Notes under the pieces: model-generated
What the model was told of the DNA's origin: nothing
The model's input: the letters and a program-made list of their open reading frames with translations, nothing else
The model's database searches: none
From: Siphonodentalium dalli
Lineage: Eukaryota > Mollusca > Scaphopoda > Gadilida > Siphonodentaliidae
Length of the DNA: 64,000 nt
Assembly: GCA_032622095.1 (NCBI GenBank)
Contig: CP136069.1
Location: 1,428,001-1,492,000, forward strand
Direction: 5' to 3'
Made by a program: the position numbers and the translations under genes
In this document: positions 10,578 to 22,707 of the stretch, one piece after another
Position numbering within the stretch: position 1 is the stretch's first letter
Layout of the letters: every line of letters begins with the position of its first letter

Positions 10578-13500
10578 CTCTCCTATATATTTTGATACAA
10601 TCTATCTAATTTACATATCTCTCTTATATATTTATGTTTGTGTGTGTGTTGTACTTCATACAAATCTACGATTCTCGACCGATCGGGACGAAACTTGGTA
10701 CGTTTGTGTAGTTTGACCAGGCGGTGGTCGTTGTCGTATTGGCGAGCCCGTGCGACACCCGTGCAGCGCATGCGCAGACGAGATCTCGGAAACGGGTGGA
10801 GCTATCGACTTGAAATTTGCTATGTGAATGTATCTTGCACCGGGTACAAATTTTATCGGGTCGTGAGCCCGTGCGACGCCCGTGCAGCGCATGCGCTGAC
10901 GAGATCTCGGAAACGGGTGGAGCTATCGACTTGAAATTTGCTATGTGAATGTATCTTGCGCCGGGTACAAATTTTATCGGGTCGCCGAGCCCGTGCGACG
11001 CCCGTGCAGCGCATGCGCAGACGAGATCTCGGAAACGGGTGGAGCTATCGACTTGAAATTTGGCATGTGAATGTATCTTGCGCCGGATACAAATTTTCAT
11101 GCGCAGACCAGATCTCAGAAACTGGTGGAGCTACCGGGTACAATTTTTTCTTATTGAAACGCGTGGAGCTAAAAATTAAAAAAATATATATAAAAATGTC
11201 ATGTTTCGGACAAGCCGCCGGTGGCGGGCTAACCTGCTAGTCTCATATATATTTTGAAGACCTCTGTCTGTCTGTTTGTTTGTCTGTCTGTCATTAATAC
11301 AAATCTACGATTCTCGACCGATCGGGACGAAACTTGGTACGTGTATGTAGTTTGACCAGGCGGTCGTCGTTGTCGTATTGGCGAGCCCGTGCGACGCCCA
11401 GGCAGCGCATGCGCAAACGAGATCTCGGAAACTGGTGGAGCTATCGACTTCAGATTTGCTATGTGAATGTATCTTGCCCCGGATACGAATTTTATCGGGT
11501 CGCCGAGCCCGTGCGACGCCAGTTTCGCGCATGCGCAGACGAGATCTCGGAAACGGGTGGAGCTATCGACTTGAAAATTGGTATGTGAATGTATCTTGCC
11601 CCGGATACGAATTTTATCGGGTCGCCGAGCCCGTGCGACGCCAGCTTCGCGCATGCGCAGACCAGATCTCGGAAACGGGTAGAGCTATCGCATGCGCAGA
11701 CGATATCTCGGAAACGGGCGGAGCTATCGACTTGAAATTTGGTTTTTGAATAACCCGGACAACGTCGGGCTGGGTAGAGCTATCGACTAGAAATTTGGTT
11801 TTTGAATAGCCCGGACAACGTCGGGCTCATCGGCTAGTCTCTTATATATTTTTATACAATCTGTCTGTCTGTTTGTCTGTCTGTCTGTCCTTTATACAAA
11901 TCTACGATTCTCCACCGATCGGGACGAAACTTGGTACGTGTGTGTAGTATGACCAGGCGGTGGTCGTTGTCGTATTGGCGAGCCCGTGCGACGCCCGTGC
12001 AGCGCATGCGCAGACGAGATCTCGGAAACGGGTGGAGCTATTGACTTGAAATTTGCTATGTGGATGTATCTTGCCACGGATACGAATTTTATCGGGTCGC
12101 CGAGCCCAAGCAACTCCAGCTTCGCGCATGCGCAGACGAGATCTCGGAAACGGGTGGAGCTATCGACTTGAAATTTGGTATGTGAATGTATCTTGCCCCG
12201 GATACGAATTTTATCGGGTCGCCGAGCCCGTGCGATGCCAGCTTCGCGCATGCGCAGACCAGATCTCGGAAACGGGTGGAGTTATCGACTTGAATATTTT
12301 TTTTTGAATAGCTGTCGACTTGAAATTTGGTTTTTGAATTGGTATGTGAATGTATCTTGCCCCGGATACGAATTTTATCGGGTCGTCGAGTCCGTGCGAC
12401 GCCAGCTTCACGCATGCGCAGACCATATCTCGGAAACGGGTAGAGCTATCGACTTGAAATTTGGTTTTTGAATAGCCCGGACAACGTCGGGCTGGGTAGA
12501 GCTATCGACTTGAAATTTGGTTTTTGAATAGCCCGGACAACGTCGGGCTCATCGGCTAGTCTCTTATATATTTTGATACAATATGTCTGTCTGTTTGTCT
12601 GTCTGTCTGTCCTTTATACAAATCTACGATTCTCCACCGATCGGGACGAAACTTGGTACGTGTGTGTAGTATGACCAGGCGGTGGTCGTTGTCGTATTGG
12701 CGAGCCCGTGTGACGCCCGTGCAGCGCATGCGCAGACGAGATCTCGGAAACTGGTGGAGCTATCGACTTGAAATTTGCTATGTGGATGTATCTTGCCACG
12801 GATACGAATTTTATCGGGTCGCCGAGCCCGTGCGACTCCAGCTTCGCGCATGCGCAGACGAGATCTCGGAAACGGGTGGAGCTATCGACTTGAAATTTGG
12901 TATGTGAATGTATCTTGCCCCGGATACGAATTTTATCGGGTCGCCGAGCACGTGCAATGCCAGCTTCGCGCATGCGCAGACCAGATCTCGGAAACGGGTA
13001 GAGCTATCGCATGCGCAGAGATATCTCGGAAACGGGCGGAGCTATCGACTTGAAATTTGGTTTTTGAATAACCCGGACAACGTCGGGCTGGGTAGAGCTA
13101 TCGACTAGAAATTTGGTTTTTGAATAGCCCGGACAACGTCGGGCTCATCGGCTAGTCTCTTATATATTTTGATACAATCTGTCTGTCTGTTTGTCTGTCT
13201 GTCTGTCCTTTATACAAATCTACGATTCTCCACCGATCGGGACGAAACTTGGTACGTGTGTGTAGTATGACCAGGCGGTGGTCGTTGTCGTATTGGCGAG
13301 CCCGTGCGACGCCCGTGCAGCGCATGCGCAGACGAGATCTCGGAAACGGGTGGAGCTATAGACTTGAAATTTGCTATGTGGATGTATCTTGCCACGGATA
13401 CGAATTTTATCGGGTCGCCGAGCCCGTGCAACTCCAGCTTCGCGCATGCGCAGACGAGATCTCGGAAACGGGTGGAGCTATCGACTTGAAATTTGGTATG

Positions 13501-15698
13501 TGAATGTATCTTGCCCCGGATACGAATTTTATCGGGTCGCCGAGCCCGTGCGATGCCAGCTTCGCGCATGCGCAGACCAGATCTCGGAAACGGGTGGAGA
13601 TATCGACTTGAAATTTTTTTTTTGAATAGCTGTCGACTTGAAATTTGGTTTTTGAATTGGTATGTGAATGTATCTTGCCCCGGATACGAATTTTATCGGG
13701 TCGTCGAGTCCGTGCGACGCCAGCTTCACGCATGCGCAGACCATATCTCGGAAACGGGTAGAGCTATCGACTTGAAATTTGGTTTTTGAATAGCCCGGAC
13801 AACGTCGGGCTGGGTAGAGCTATCGACTTGAAATTTGGTTTTTGAATAGCCCGGACAACGTCGGGCTCATCGGCTAGTCTCTTATATATTTTGATACAAT
13901 ATGTCTGTCTGTTTGTCTGTCTGTCTGTCCTTTATACAAATCTACGATTCTCCACCGATCGGGACGAAACTTGGTACGTGTGTGTAGTATGACCAGGCGG
14001 TGGTCGTTGTCGTATTGGCGAGCCCGTGTGACGCCCGTGCAGCGCATGCGCAGACGAGATCTCGGAAACTGGTGGAGCTATCGACTTGAAATTTGCTATG
14101 TGGATGTATCTTGCCACGGATACGAATTTTATCGGGTCGCCGAGCCCGTGCGACTCCAGCTTCGCGCATGCGCAGACGAGATCTCGGAAACGGGTGGAGC
14201 TATCGACTTGAAATTTGGTATGTGAATGTATCTTGCCCCGGATACGAATTTTATCGGGTCGCCGAGCACGTGCAATGCCAGCTTCGCGCATGCGCAGACC
14301 AGATCTCGGAAACGGGTAGAGCTATCGCATGCGCAGACGATATCTCGGAAACGGTCGGAGCTATCGACTTGAAATTTGGTTTTTGAATAACCCGGACAAC
14401 GTCGGGCTGGGTAGAGCTATCGACTAGAAATTTGGTTTTTGAATAGCCCGGACAACGTCGGGCTCATCGGCTAGTCTCTTATATATTTTGATACAATCTG
14501 TCTGTCTGTTTGTCTGTCTGTCTGTCCTTTATACAAATCTACGATTCTCCACCGATCGGGACGAAACTTGGTACGTGTGTGTAGTATGACCAGGCGGTGG
14601 TCGTTGTCGTATTGGCGAGCCCGTGCGACGCCCGTGCAGCGCATGCGCAGACGAGATCTCGGAAACGGGTGGAGCTATTGACTTGAAATTTGCTATGTGG
14701 ATGTATCTTGCCACGGATACGAATTTTATCGGGTCGCCGAGCCCGTGCAACTCCAGCTTCGCGCATGCGCAGACGAGATCTCGGAAACGGGTGGAGCTAT
14801 CGACTTGAAATTTGGTATGTGAATGTATCTTGCCCCGGATACGAATTTTATCGGGTCGCCGAGCCCGTGCGATGCCAGCTTCGCGCATGCGCAGACCAGA
14901 TCTCGGAAACGGGTGGAGATATCGACTTGAAATTTTTTTTTTGAATAGCTGTCGACTTGAAATTTGGTTTTTGAATTGGTATGTGAATGTATCTTGCCCC
15001 GGATACGAATTTTATCGGGTCGTCGAGTCCGTGCGACGCCAGCTTCACGCATGCGCAGACCATATCTCGGAAACGGGTAGAGCTATCGACTTGAAATTTG
15101 GTTTTTGAATAGCCCGGACAACGTCGGGCTGGGTAGAGCTATCGACTTGAAATTTGGTTTTTGAATAGCCCGGACAACGTCGGGCTCATCGGCTAGTCTC
15201 TTATATATTTTGATACAATATGTCTGTCTGTTTGTCTGTTTGTCTGTCCTTTATACAAATCTACGATTCTCCACCGATCGGGACGAAACTTGGTACGTGT
15301 GTGTAGTATGACCAGGCGGTGGTCGTTGTCGTATTGGCGAGCCCGTGTGACGCCCGTGCAGCGCATGCGCAGACGAGATCTCGGAAACTGGTGGAGCTAT
15401 CGACTTGAAATTTGCTATGTGGATGTATCTTGCCACGGATACGAATTTTATCGGGTCGCCGAGCCCGTGCGACTCCAGCTTCGCGCATGCGCAGACGAGA
15501 TCTCGGAAACGGGTGGAGCTATCGACTTGAAATTTGGTATGTGAATGTATCTTGCCCCGGATACGAATTTTATCGGGTCGCCGAGCACGTGCAATGCCAG
15601 CTTCGCGCATGCGCAGACCAGATCTCGGAAACGGGTGGAGCTATCGACTTGAAATTTGGTTTTTGAATAGCCCGGACAACGTCGGGCTCATCGGCTAG
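10578..15698 (+). mobile_element. Head-to-tail array of eight Helitron-like elements
   Basis: Junctions read CTAG directly followed by TCTC(T/A)TATATATTTTG. Elements end at 11,240, 11,837, 12,559, 13,155, 13,877, 14,474, 15,196 and 15,698. Each has a 5' TC end, a TGTC microsatellite, a conserved CGATCGGGACGAAACTTGG block, two to four approx 122-bp core units (GCGCATGCGCAGACGAGAT, then GATACGAATTTTATCGGG), and a 3' hairpin AGCCCGGAC-AAC-GTCGGGCT shortly before CTAG. Element 1 has a different hairpin (GCCGCC-GGT-GGCGGGC). From element 2 the lengths alternate 597, 722, 596, 722, 597, 722 and 502 bp, giving a 1,319-bp higher-order repeat. The many open frames of 60-144 residues on both strands are shadows of these repeats. 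Confidence 0.75.
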
Positions 15699-15705
15699 TA
15701 GTAAT

Positions 15706-15780
15706 ATAATATAACATATGTTTACGCTCACACTATGCTGTAAGTAATAGTAATATAACACATGTTTACGCTCACACTAC
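15706..15780. repeat. Two copies of the array-flanking sequence
   Basis: AATATAACATATGTTTACGC and then AATATAACACATGTTTACGC, each continuing CTCACACTA, match 10,393-10,428 on the other side of the array. This parallels the 74-bp repeats around the solo element at 1,582-2,203. From 15,780 to 16,170 nothing else is recognised. Confidence 0.65.
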
Positions 15781-16172
15781 GCGAGATATGTTTTACTTAT
15801 TAAAAAAAGGTAGTTTTGATCAAATAAAAACAATAATGTTTGAGGCGGTCATTTGAGAGTATGGCAGGAAATATTTGTAAACAATCACTGCATTATCTAG
15901 CTTATGAATTCAACTAGGGCCTATGCTATGTCTACTGTTTTAAATAATGACTTCTCCGAAGGAACACAGCACAATGGAGAACTGGTTAATGACTGGTTTG
16001 CGATCTCTTTCGGATCTTATTAATTGATGTGCATCTTGTTGAGTTGATTATGCAACTGGTGCCAAATATATATCACTGGCATATGCATGTTAAGCAAAGT
16101 TTATCTGTCTTAGGCCTATCTTATTTTATCTTATCTCATCTTATCGCCTCATATTCTCTTCTATATTTTAAG

Positions 16173-16257
16173 ATGCTGTTTCCATTGATTTCCCTGGCAA
16201 TCGCCATTTCCATGGATGGAGCTTACAGTACTGGTACTAGCCATTCAAATTTACATG
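16173..16257 (+). CDS. Candidate first exon: signal peptide of a secreted TSP1-mosaic protein
   Basis: An ATG opens a 28-residue segment starting MLFPLISLAIAI: a hydrophobic core followed by small polar residues (DGAYSTGTSHS), as in a secretory signal peptide with a possible cleavage after GAYS. The open segment runs into GTAAATAT, a plausible splice donor, leaving one base of the next codon (phase 1). This matches the phase of every downstream candidate exon on the same strand (18,588, 20,384, 28,046, 31,986, 34,026 and the array). An earlier in-frame Met exists at 16,029, but only the inner Met gives an N-terminal hydrophobic segment, so I chose it. That it belongs to the TSP1 gene is inferred from strand, order and phase; no transcript evidence is available. 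Confidence 0.45.
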
Positions 16258-16867
16258 GTAAATATATATTGTTTATTCACTTAAATTACCACAACCAGTG
16301 GTATAGTGCTACATTGATCCACTGACCTGCCTGCCCCCTGCGTTCAAATACAAACATATACATATAAAGAATTCGCACAACAGCCACTGCGGCACCGTTT
16401 GTTCAACTCATTCACTCTCGATGATCTTAATCTTCATGGATTATCTGCCCCCCCCCGGTCTCGAACTCTCGAGCAAAGAGAGATTATGAGCAGGGATAGG
16501 TAATCCAGTCCAATTGTAATTTTCATTAGAGTACATTCCCATTGTTCCCTGATTTTTGGTAAAGTACAACAATTCCCAAGGCTGGCGTAGGAATAGTTCA
16601 GTGATTGTTCCATTGTTATGCACACGCAACTCATATGAGGCATGTCGCACGGGTGCTTGAAAGTGGGACCAGTCAGCGTTATTTCGGACATATCTATTCA
16701 CATTCAACGGCGATCAGTTCATGATAATCACGTTGTTGGGCGTGACTAACCTGCTATTGTGTCCAATCGCGGCCAATGCACGGATTGTGCGTCGTGGTCA
16801 AAACACACTCAATGGTACATTTACATTTGATTGCATTATGTGGGATAAATTGTGCTCTAAGTCGGTC

Positions 16868-16947
16868 AGAGCACGGAATAGTTCTTTATCAGAATAAATC
16901 TCGTCTTCGACTCGTTTTATTCTGGTAAAGAACTATTCCTGTGCTCT
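16868..16947. repeat. Foldback element (approx 31-bp arms)
   Basis: AGAGCACGGAATAGTTCTTT at the left pairs with AAAGAACTATTCCTGTGCTCT-type sequence at the right, around a CTCGTCTTCGACTCG centre. It looks like a small foldback MITE. The surrounding 16,330-16,860 and 16,950-17,400 hold no recognisable gene. Confidence 0.6.
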
Positions 16948-17404
16948 AACCATTACTTAAAAACAGCCTTTTCTGTTCTACATGCCTTTCCACACAGGCA
17001 TACCCGCGGACCGAATCCGAGCAATCAATAAACAATAGCTCTGGTATGCAACTATTAAACAACTACCCCTCCGAGACAATAATTCACTGAAATGCATGAA
17101 TACCAGGGATAGACGAATGATGAGGTTGGTAACACTAGATTTGACAGAAATGTGAGATCCATACCGAGTGGCTACGGGGTATTTGACTTTAGAGGGTGGG
17201 GATGTGGGATAACTTCAATGTTCAAACTGCACCCCTTGAAACAGAACTAATTCTGGCAAATTCAGTCATACTCCCACCGTACTGAGGATTATAATTTTCA
17301 AACCGTACTGTCGCCTTAATCGTGGCAGTTGTATTAACACCACCAGGTGTATACTGTGGGTCAAACTATAAAATTCCGTGGTCGCATGTAGGTTTTATGG
17401 TTTT

Positions 17405-17565
17405 TCCGGTTTATTAGTTTAAAAGTCGAACTGCGCGATCAGGAGGCCGGTCACCGATTTATTAGTTTAAAAGTCGAACTGCGCGATCGTGAGGCCGGTC
17501 ACCGGTAAAAGGTTTATTAGTTAAAAAGTCGAACTGCGTGATCAGGAGGCCGGTCACCGGTATAA
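17405..17565. repeat. Three-copy tandem repeat
   Basis: Three copies of a roughly 60-bp unit: TTTATTAGTTTAAAAGTCGA, then ACTGCG(C/T)GATC, then GAGGCCGGTCACCGG. Related text (AAAAGTCGAACTGCGACCCGGAGGCCG) recurs inside the 1.8-kb duplication near 18,985 and 20,785. Confidence 0.75.
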
Positions 17566-18587
17566 GGTGTAGCTATGAGAATTTCAATTTCGTTTATTGT
17601 CCTTTACATTATTATGTCAATAATGTTGATTTTTGGTTTGTGACAAGCTATGTCAATTACCAATAAAAGAAATTTAAAAGATAATTTGTAAGTCTTATAT
17701 TTCAACGTTTATATATAAATTTCGTTCTGCAGCCCATATATTTGTTTTGTTATGGTATTATAGTTGCAGTATGTAATAATTATGACCGCGTTAATTGCTT
17801 TCGACGTTTAGGTATGAACAATGGCTGGACCATGCACTCTTTGCGGGAACACAATACCTCCGATTTTTAAATAAGCATTTAGAAGCTTTCTGGTGTGGTG
17901 AATGAGAAACCTGCAGTATTAAGCCGTAGTTTGTTGTAATAATTTGAAGGATTAGTTGTTTTAACGGAATTCTGAGGGGGTGAATTCATGTAACCAATAT
18001 ATTTTATATTATAATGTATATCTGTGGCTAATGATATGATCTTGGTGATGTTACCATTTCTGACTATAGTTTTCTTGTGGGAACTATACAGCAACATGCG
18101 AGTTTAGTCAATTTCCAACTGTACTGCAGTATTTTCTAATAGTTAATACAATATAAGCAGTGTGGGTGCCCATTTCCATTGTAATTGTTCCTAATGGATC
18201 ATAGTGAAGTATGCATAATAAGTAAACACCACATGGTTCCTCGTTTCAGCCCGAAAGATATCCAATTATGATGTTCTAGTGTTATCTAGTGTTCTAATTC
18301 TAGTGTTCTAGTATTTTGTGTCATCTTGAATTTTGTTCTCTTTGCATGGCCTACAGCCAAACTGTTTCATCATCTTGACCCCAAACTTCTTATGGCTATC
18401 CAGGTTGAACTGCGTGTACTTAAATATTTCAACATTCCGAATTCCTTATCGTCCTATTACAGGAATAATTGGCAGCCCTATATGCTGAACTAAGGTGTCA
18501 AACACGTTAATTAATAGAAGATTGAATAACCAGAAACGTTTTACAAACAATAATACACTACAGATGTATCTCACTTTTTGTTTACAG

Positions 18588-18632
18588 CTAGATCAACACC
18601 ACAAACAACAACGACCACCCAATGGACATGGT
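18588..18632 (+). CDS. Candidate Thr-rich mini-exon, copy 1
   Basis: A 45-bp segment lies between a pyrimidine-rich acceptor (CACTTTTTGTTTACAG) and the donor GTGAGT. In phase 1 it reads a Thr/Gln-rich linker, RSTPQTTTTTQWTW. Being exactly 15 codons and phase 1 at both ends, it can be duplicated or skipped without a frameshift. Such linkers are common between a signal peptide and TSP1 domains in mosaic extracellular proteins and could carry O-glycans. Membership in the TSP1 gene is inferred from strand and phase. Its shortness limits certainty. Confidence 0.5.
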
Positions 18633-19165
18633 GTGAGTAAATAGTTAACATATTCAAGTACTTTATTTTACTTCACTTCAATAATTAGTTTCTATACTTT
18701 TTAGGATTTCTAAAATCATATAAAAAAATCCACTGTCATCATGTTTCAAATTTTATTGAGCGTTTAGGTATTATTACCAGAAAGAGGTCCCCACAAATCA
18801 TATTCTGTATATACTATATAACACCAGACCTGTACATGCCCAGCCTCCAACCACGCGCATGAACTGTGGTGTACTCTTTGGCCTGTGTTTTATTTCGTGA
18901 TCCGCGTGTATAATGTGTCCCTGATTCTTGGTATACATGGGCCATGTTCTATTTATAGAAATGGGGTTTTTTTTGGGACGGATTAAAAGTCGAACTGCGA
19001 CCCGGAGGCCGAGTCCGGTAAAAGGTGTAGTTGGGAATTCTGGTGAGATGCATGAGAAACCTTCAGTGATAAGCCGTATATAGTTGTTGTAAAAATTTGA
19101 AGGATTAGTTGTTTTAACGGAATTATGCGTTGGACATTCGTGAAACCAATATGTTTTATATTCTA

Positions 19166-19567
19166 CTAGCAGATTAGCCCACCACTGGCGGGATTGGTCC
19201 CATGGCTTTGCTCGATCCATTAATTTATTGTTTTTCAAGGTAACCCCGTACTGGCACACCGACAGCATGCTGATACCACACGTATCATTTACGGGTACCC
19301 GTTTCAAGGTCATGTCGGGTGGACACAAATATTCCCCGTCCCGAGTTGACCATACATAACAAATTTCACCCGTTTCAAGGCCAAGGTCACCTCAGGCGGA
19401 CAAACTGACTCGACGAAAATCTCCCCCGTCCCTTGGAAGCCATAAGTACGAAATTTCGTCTCGATATCCCCAATTTCCGAGATGGTCGATTGAGCCGTAT
19501 TTATACCCGTGTATATAAACGCTCTTTAACAACGACACCGCAGATACGAACGCTCCTTAATGATTAA
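19166..19567 (-). mobile_element. Truncated Helitron-like element (inside duplication copy 1)
   Basis: Starts CTAGCAGATTAGCCC with the hairpin CCACCACTGGCGGG, the complement-strand equivalent of the 3' end of the first element in the 10.6-kb array (GGCGGGCTAACCTGCTAG). It is cut at the duplication joint, while the copy at 20,963 runs on to the usual TATATATTTTGA end. Confidence 0.55.
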
Positions 19568-21353
19568 TGTAATAATTATGACCGCGTTAATTGCTTTCGA
19601 CGTTTAGGTATGAACAATGGCTGGACCATGCACTCTTGGCGGGAACACAATACCTCCGATTTTTAAATAAGCATTTAGAAGCTTTCTGGTGTGGTGAATG
19701 AGAAACCTGCAGTATTAAGCCGTATTTTGTTGTAATAATTTGAAGGATTAGTTGTTTTAACGGAATTCTGAGGGGGTGAATTCATGTAACCAATATATTT
19801 TATATTATAATGTATATCTGTGGCTAATGATATGATCTTGGTGGTGTTACCATTTCTGATTATAGTTTTCTTGTGGGAACTATACAGCAACATGCGAGTT
19901 TAGTCAATTTCCAACTGTACTGCAGTATTTTCTAATAGTTAATACAATATAAGCAGTATGGGTGCCCATTTCCATTGTAATTGTTCCTAATGGATCATAG
20001 TGAAGTATGCATAATAAGTAAACACCACATGGTTCCTCGTTTCAGCCCGAAAGATATCCAATTATGATGTTCTAGTGTTATCTAGTGTTCTAATTCTAGT
20101 GTTCTAGTATTTTGTGTCATCTTGAATTTTGTTCTCTTTGCATGGCCTACAGCCAAACTGTTTCATCATCTTGATCCCAAACTTCTTATGGCTATCCAGG
20201 TTGAACTGCGTGTACTTAAATATTTCAACATTCCGAATTCCTTATCGTCCTATTACAGGAATAATTGGCAGCCCTATATGCTGAACTAAGGTGTCAAACA
20301 CGTTAATTAATAGAAGATTGAATAACCAGAAACGTTTTACAAACAATAATACACTACAGATGTATCTCACTTTTTGTTTACAGCTAGATCAACACCACAA
20401 ACAACAACGACCACCCAATGGACATGGTGTGAGTAAATAGTTAACATATTCAAGTACTTTATTTTACTTCACTTCAATAATTAGTTTCTATACTTTTAGG
20501 ATTTCTAAAATCATATAAAAAAATCCTCTGTCATCATGTTTCAAATTTTATTGAGCGTTTAGGTATTATTACCAGAAAGAGGTCCCCACAAATCATATTC
20601 TGTATATACTATATAACACCAGACCTGTACATGCCTAGCCTCCAACCATGCGCATGAACTGTGGTGCACTCTTTGGCCTGTGTTTTATTTCGTGATCCGC
20701 GTGTATAATGTGTCCCTGATTCTTGGTATACATGGGCCATGTTCTATTTATAGAAATGGGATTTTTTTTTTGGGACGGATTAAAGGTCGAACTGCGACCC
20801 GGAGGCCGAGTCCGGTAAAAGGTGTAGTTGGGAATTCTGGCGAGATGCATGAGAAACCTTCAGTGATAAGCCGTATATAGTTGTTGTAAAAATTTGAAGG
20901 ATTAGTTGTTTTAACGGACTTATGAGTTGGACATTCGTGAAACCAATATGTTTTATATTCTACTAGCAGATTAGCCCACCACTGGCGGGATTGGTCCCAT
21001 GGCTTTGCTCGATCCATTATTTTTGTAACCCCGTACTGGCACGCCGACAGCATGGTGATGCCACACATATCATTTACGGGTACCCGTTTCAAGGTCATGT
21101 CGGGTGGACACAAATATTCGCCGTCCCGAGTTGACCATACATAACAAATTTCACCCGTTTCAAGGCCAAGGTCACCTCAGGCGGACAAACTGACTCGACG
21201 AAAATCTCCCCCGTCCCTTGGAAGCCATAAGTACGAAATTTCGTCTCGATATCCCCAATTTCCGAGATGGTTGATTGAGCCGGATTTATACTCGTGTATA
21301 TAAACGCTCTTTAACAACGACACCGCAGATACGAACGCTCCTTAATCATTAAC
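19568..21353. repeat. 1.8-kb tandem duplication, second copy
   Basis: Second copy of 17,772-19,567. Homology ends near CCTTAATCATTAA at 21,353. It retains the mini-exon with intact splice sites at 20,384-20,428. Confidence 0.9.
20384..20428 (+). CDS. Candidate Thr-rich mini-exon, copy 2
   Basis: Identical to the 18,588-18,632 exon including acceptor and donor, offset by exactly 1,796 bp. If both copies are spliced in, the protein gains a second 15-residue Thr-rich linker in frame; if only one is used, the copies are alternative exons. The reasoning and uncertainty are the same as for the first copy. Confidence 0.5.
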
Positions 21354-21555
21354 CAATCAATTTCAACGACGATGACGGTGGCATGCCGAAGGGTGAAGGA
21401 GTGCTCGGACGTTCTCAGAAGCGGTGCGATGGCACTTATCGTGTCTTTTTACCCTTAGATAGCAAGTTTGGACTCAATCGGTCGAGCCGTTTTCGAGTCT
21501 ATAAAGGATATGTATACACACATATATATATACGGAAGTCTCAAAATATATAGTT
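20963..21555 (-). mobile_element. Helitron-like element spanning the end of the duplication
   Basis: Begins CTAGCAGATTAGCCC and runs through TTTCAAGGCCAAGGTCACC and AGCCGTTTTCGAGTCTATAA to an AT microsatellite and CTCAAAATATATAG, the complement of the family's TATATATTTTGAG 5' end. It extends past the duplication boundary at 21,353, so the duplication broke within an element of this family. Confidence 0.55.
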
Positions 21556-21904
21556 GATAATTACAATCATGGGTGTATAATATATGATCTTGGGCGCGTT
21601 ACCATTTCCGACACTTGTTTTCTTGTTCTAACGTGTGGATATTGAGTTATTCCTACCGTACTACGATCTTCACCGGTGGAATCTCACTGATTTCACTGAA
21701 GATTACTCTGCTGTTTCCGTGGCATCTTATCTGGGGAAGAACACTAAAATTGCAGCCGGTGACGGGAAATTACATCGAATGAAAGCTGAACGATAAGCTG
21801 TCAATAGATAATTTCACGAACTCACCACAACAATTAGGCCCAAACGGTTAGAAATATGACAGGATCCCTGAGCCACCGCGCTGTCCATAAAACTTCCATA
21901 AAAT

Positions 21905-22195
21905 AATCGACGACGTCTGCCTCTCGACTTGTTCAAAAGTACTTTTAGGAAAATTGATGGCGTCTGCCTCTCGAATTATTCAAAAGTACTGTTAGGAAAA
22001 GTGATGACATCTGCCTCTCGAAAGTGTGGCTAGGAATATCGATGACGTATGGCTCTCGAATTATTCAACAGTATGGTTCAGAAAATGATGACTAACTATG
22101 GTGACGTAAGATGACGTAAGATTAAGTCTGTCTCTAGAATTATTCAAAAGTACGATTAGGAAAATCGATGACGTCTGCCTCTCGAATTATTCACA
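21905..22195. repeat. Minisatellite (GACGTCTGCCTCTCGAATTA)
   Basis: Five to six diverged approx 55-bp copies of GACGTCTGCCTCTCGAATTA followed by TTCAAAAGTAC and GTTAGGAAAA. No gene is seen from 21,556 to 21,900 or from 22,200 to 22,700. Confidence 0.75.
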
Positions 22196-22707
22196 ACTGG
22201 AGCGCTGGATAGCATCGAGGACCAAAAGCATGAACTTTTATGGAAGTAGAAGAATAACTTTCTCACGATTGAAAATAGTGTTATGCCCCTTGAAATACAT
22301 GTATGGGGCCCAGTGACCACACCATGTTTCTAACCAAAGTGTGATTTTGCGCAACGCTGATATCTACTAGGCTCACCACAACGCAGCGCAATATTATACA
22401 GCCATAATACTACTTATATGTATCAGATTTAACGAGGAAACGACTCAGTATGAGTGTTTATTGCTTCAATATGTACATAGCCCGTGTGTTGCACTAAATA
22501 TTGTTCCGTCGTTGGTCAACTGCCAATTGGGTCCTGTGTGTCATATGATAGTAAAAAAAACAACAACACTGTAGTTTGAAGTTCAATATTTATCGATGAA
22601 ACCCAACCCTTTGTACATGCATCGATAGATCTCATGTCAATCTGCCCAACTCAATCGCATAATTATGTGTATACTATATTTTTCTATATTTAAAGATATA
22701 TAAATAA

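Larger units (their letters stand above)
17772..19567. repeat. 1,796-bp tandem duplication, first copy
   Basis: Begins TGTAATAATTATGACCGC and is followed directly by a near-identical second copy at a constant offset of 1,796 bp. Differences are a few substitutions and small indels, for example in the poly-T near 18,968. It contains a Thr-rich mini-exon (18,588-18,632) and, at its end, a Helitron-like element cut off at the duplication joint. Confidence 0.9.

Noticed and set aside
10666-15761. Many frames of 60-144 codons sharing Arg-rich text (for example AHALHGRRTG) and their counterparts at 24.3-27.1 kb
   Set aside because: They are translations of the Helitron-like core repeats, occur on both strands and in several frames, and have no start or splice logic.
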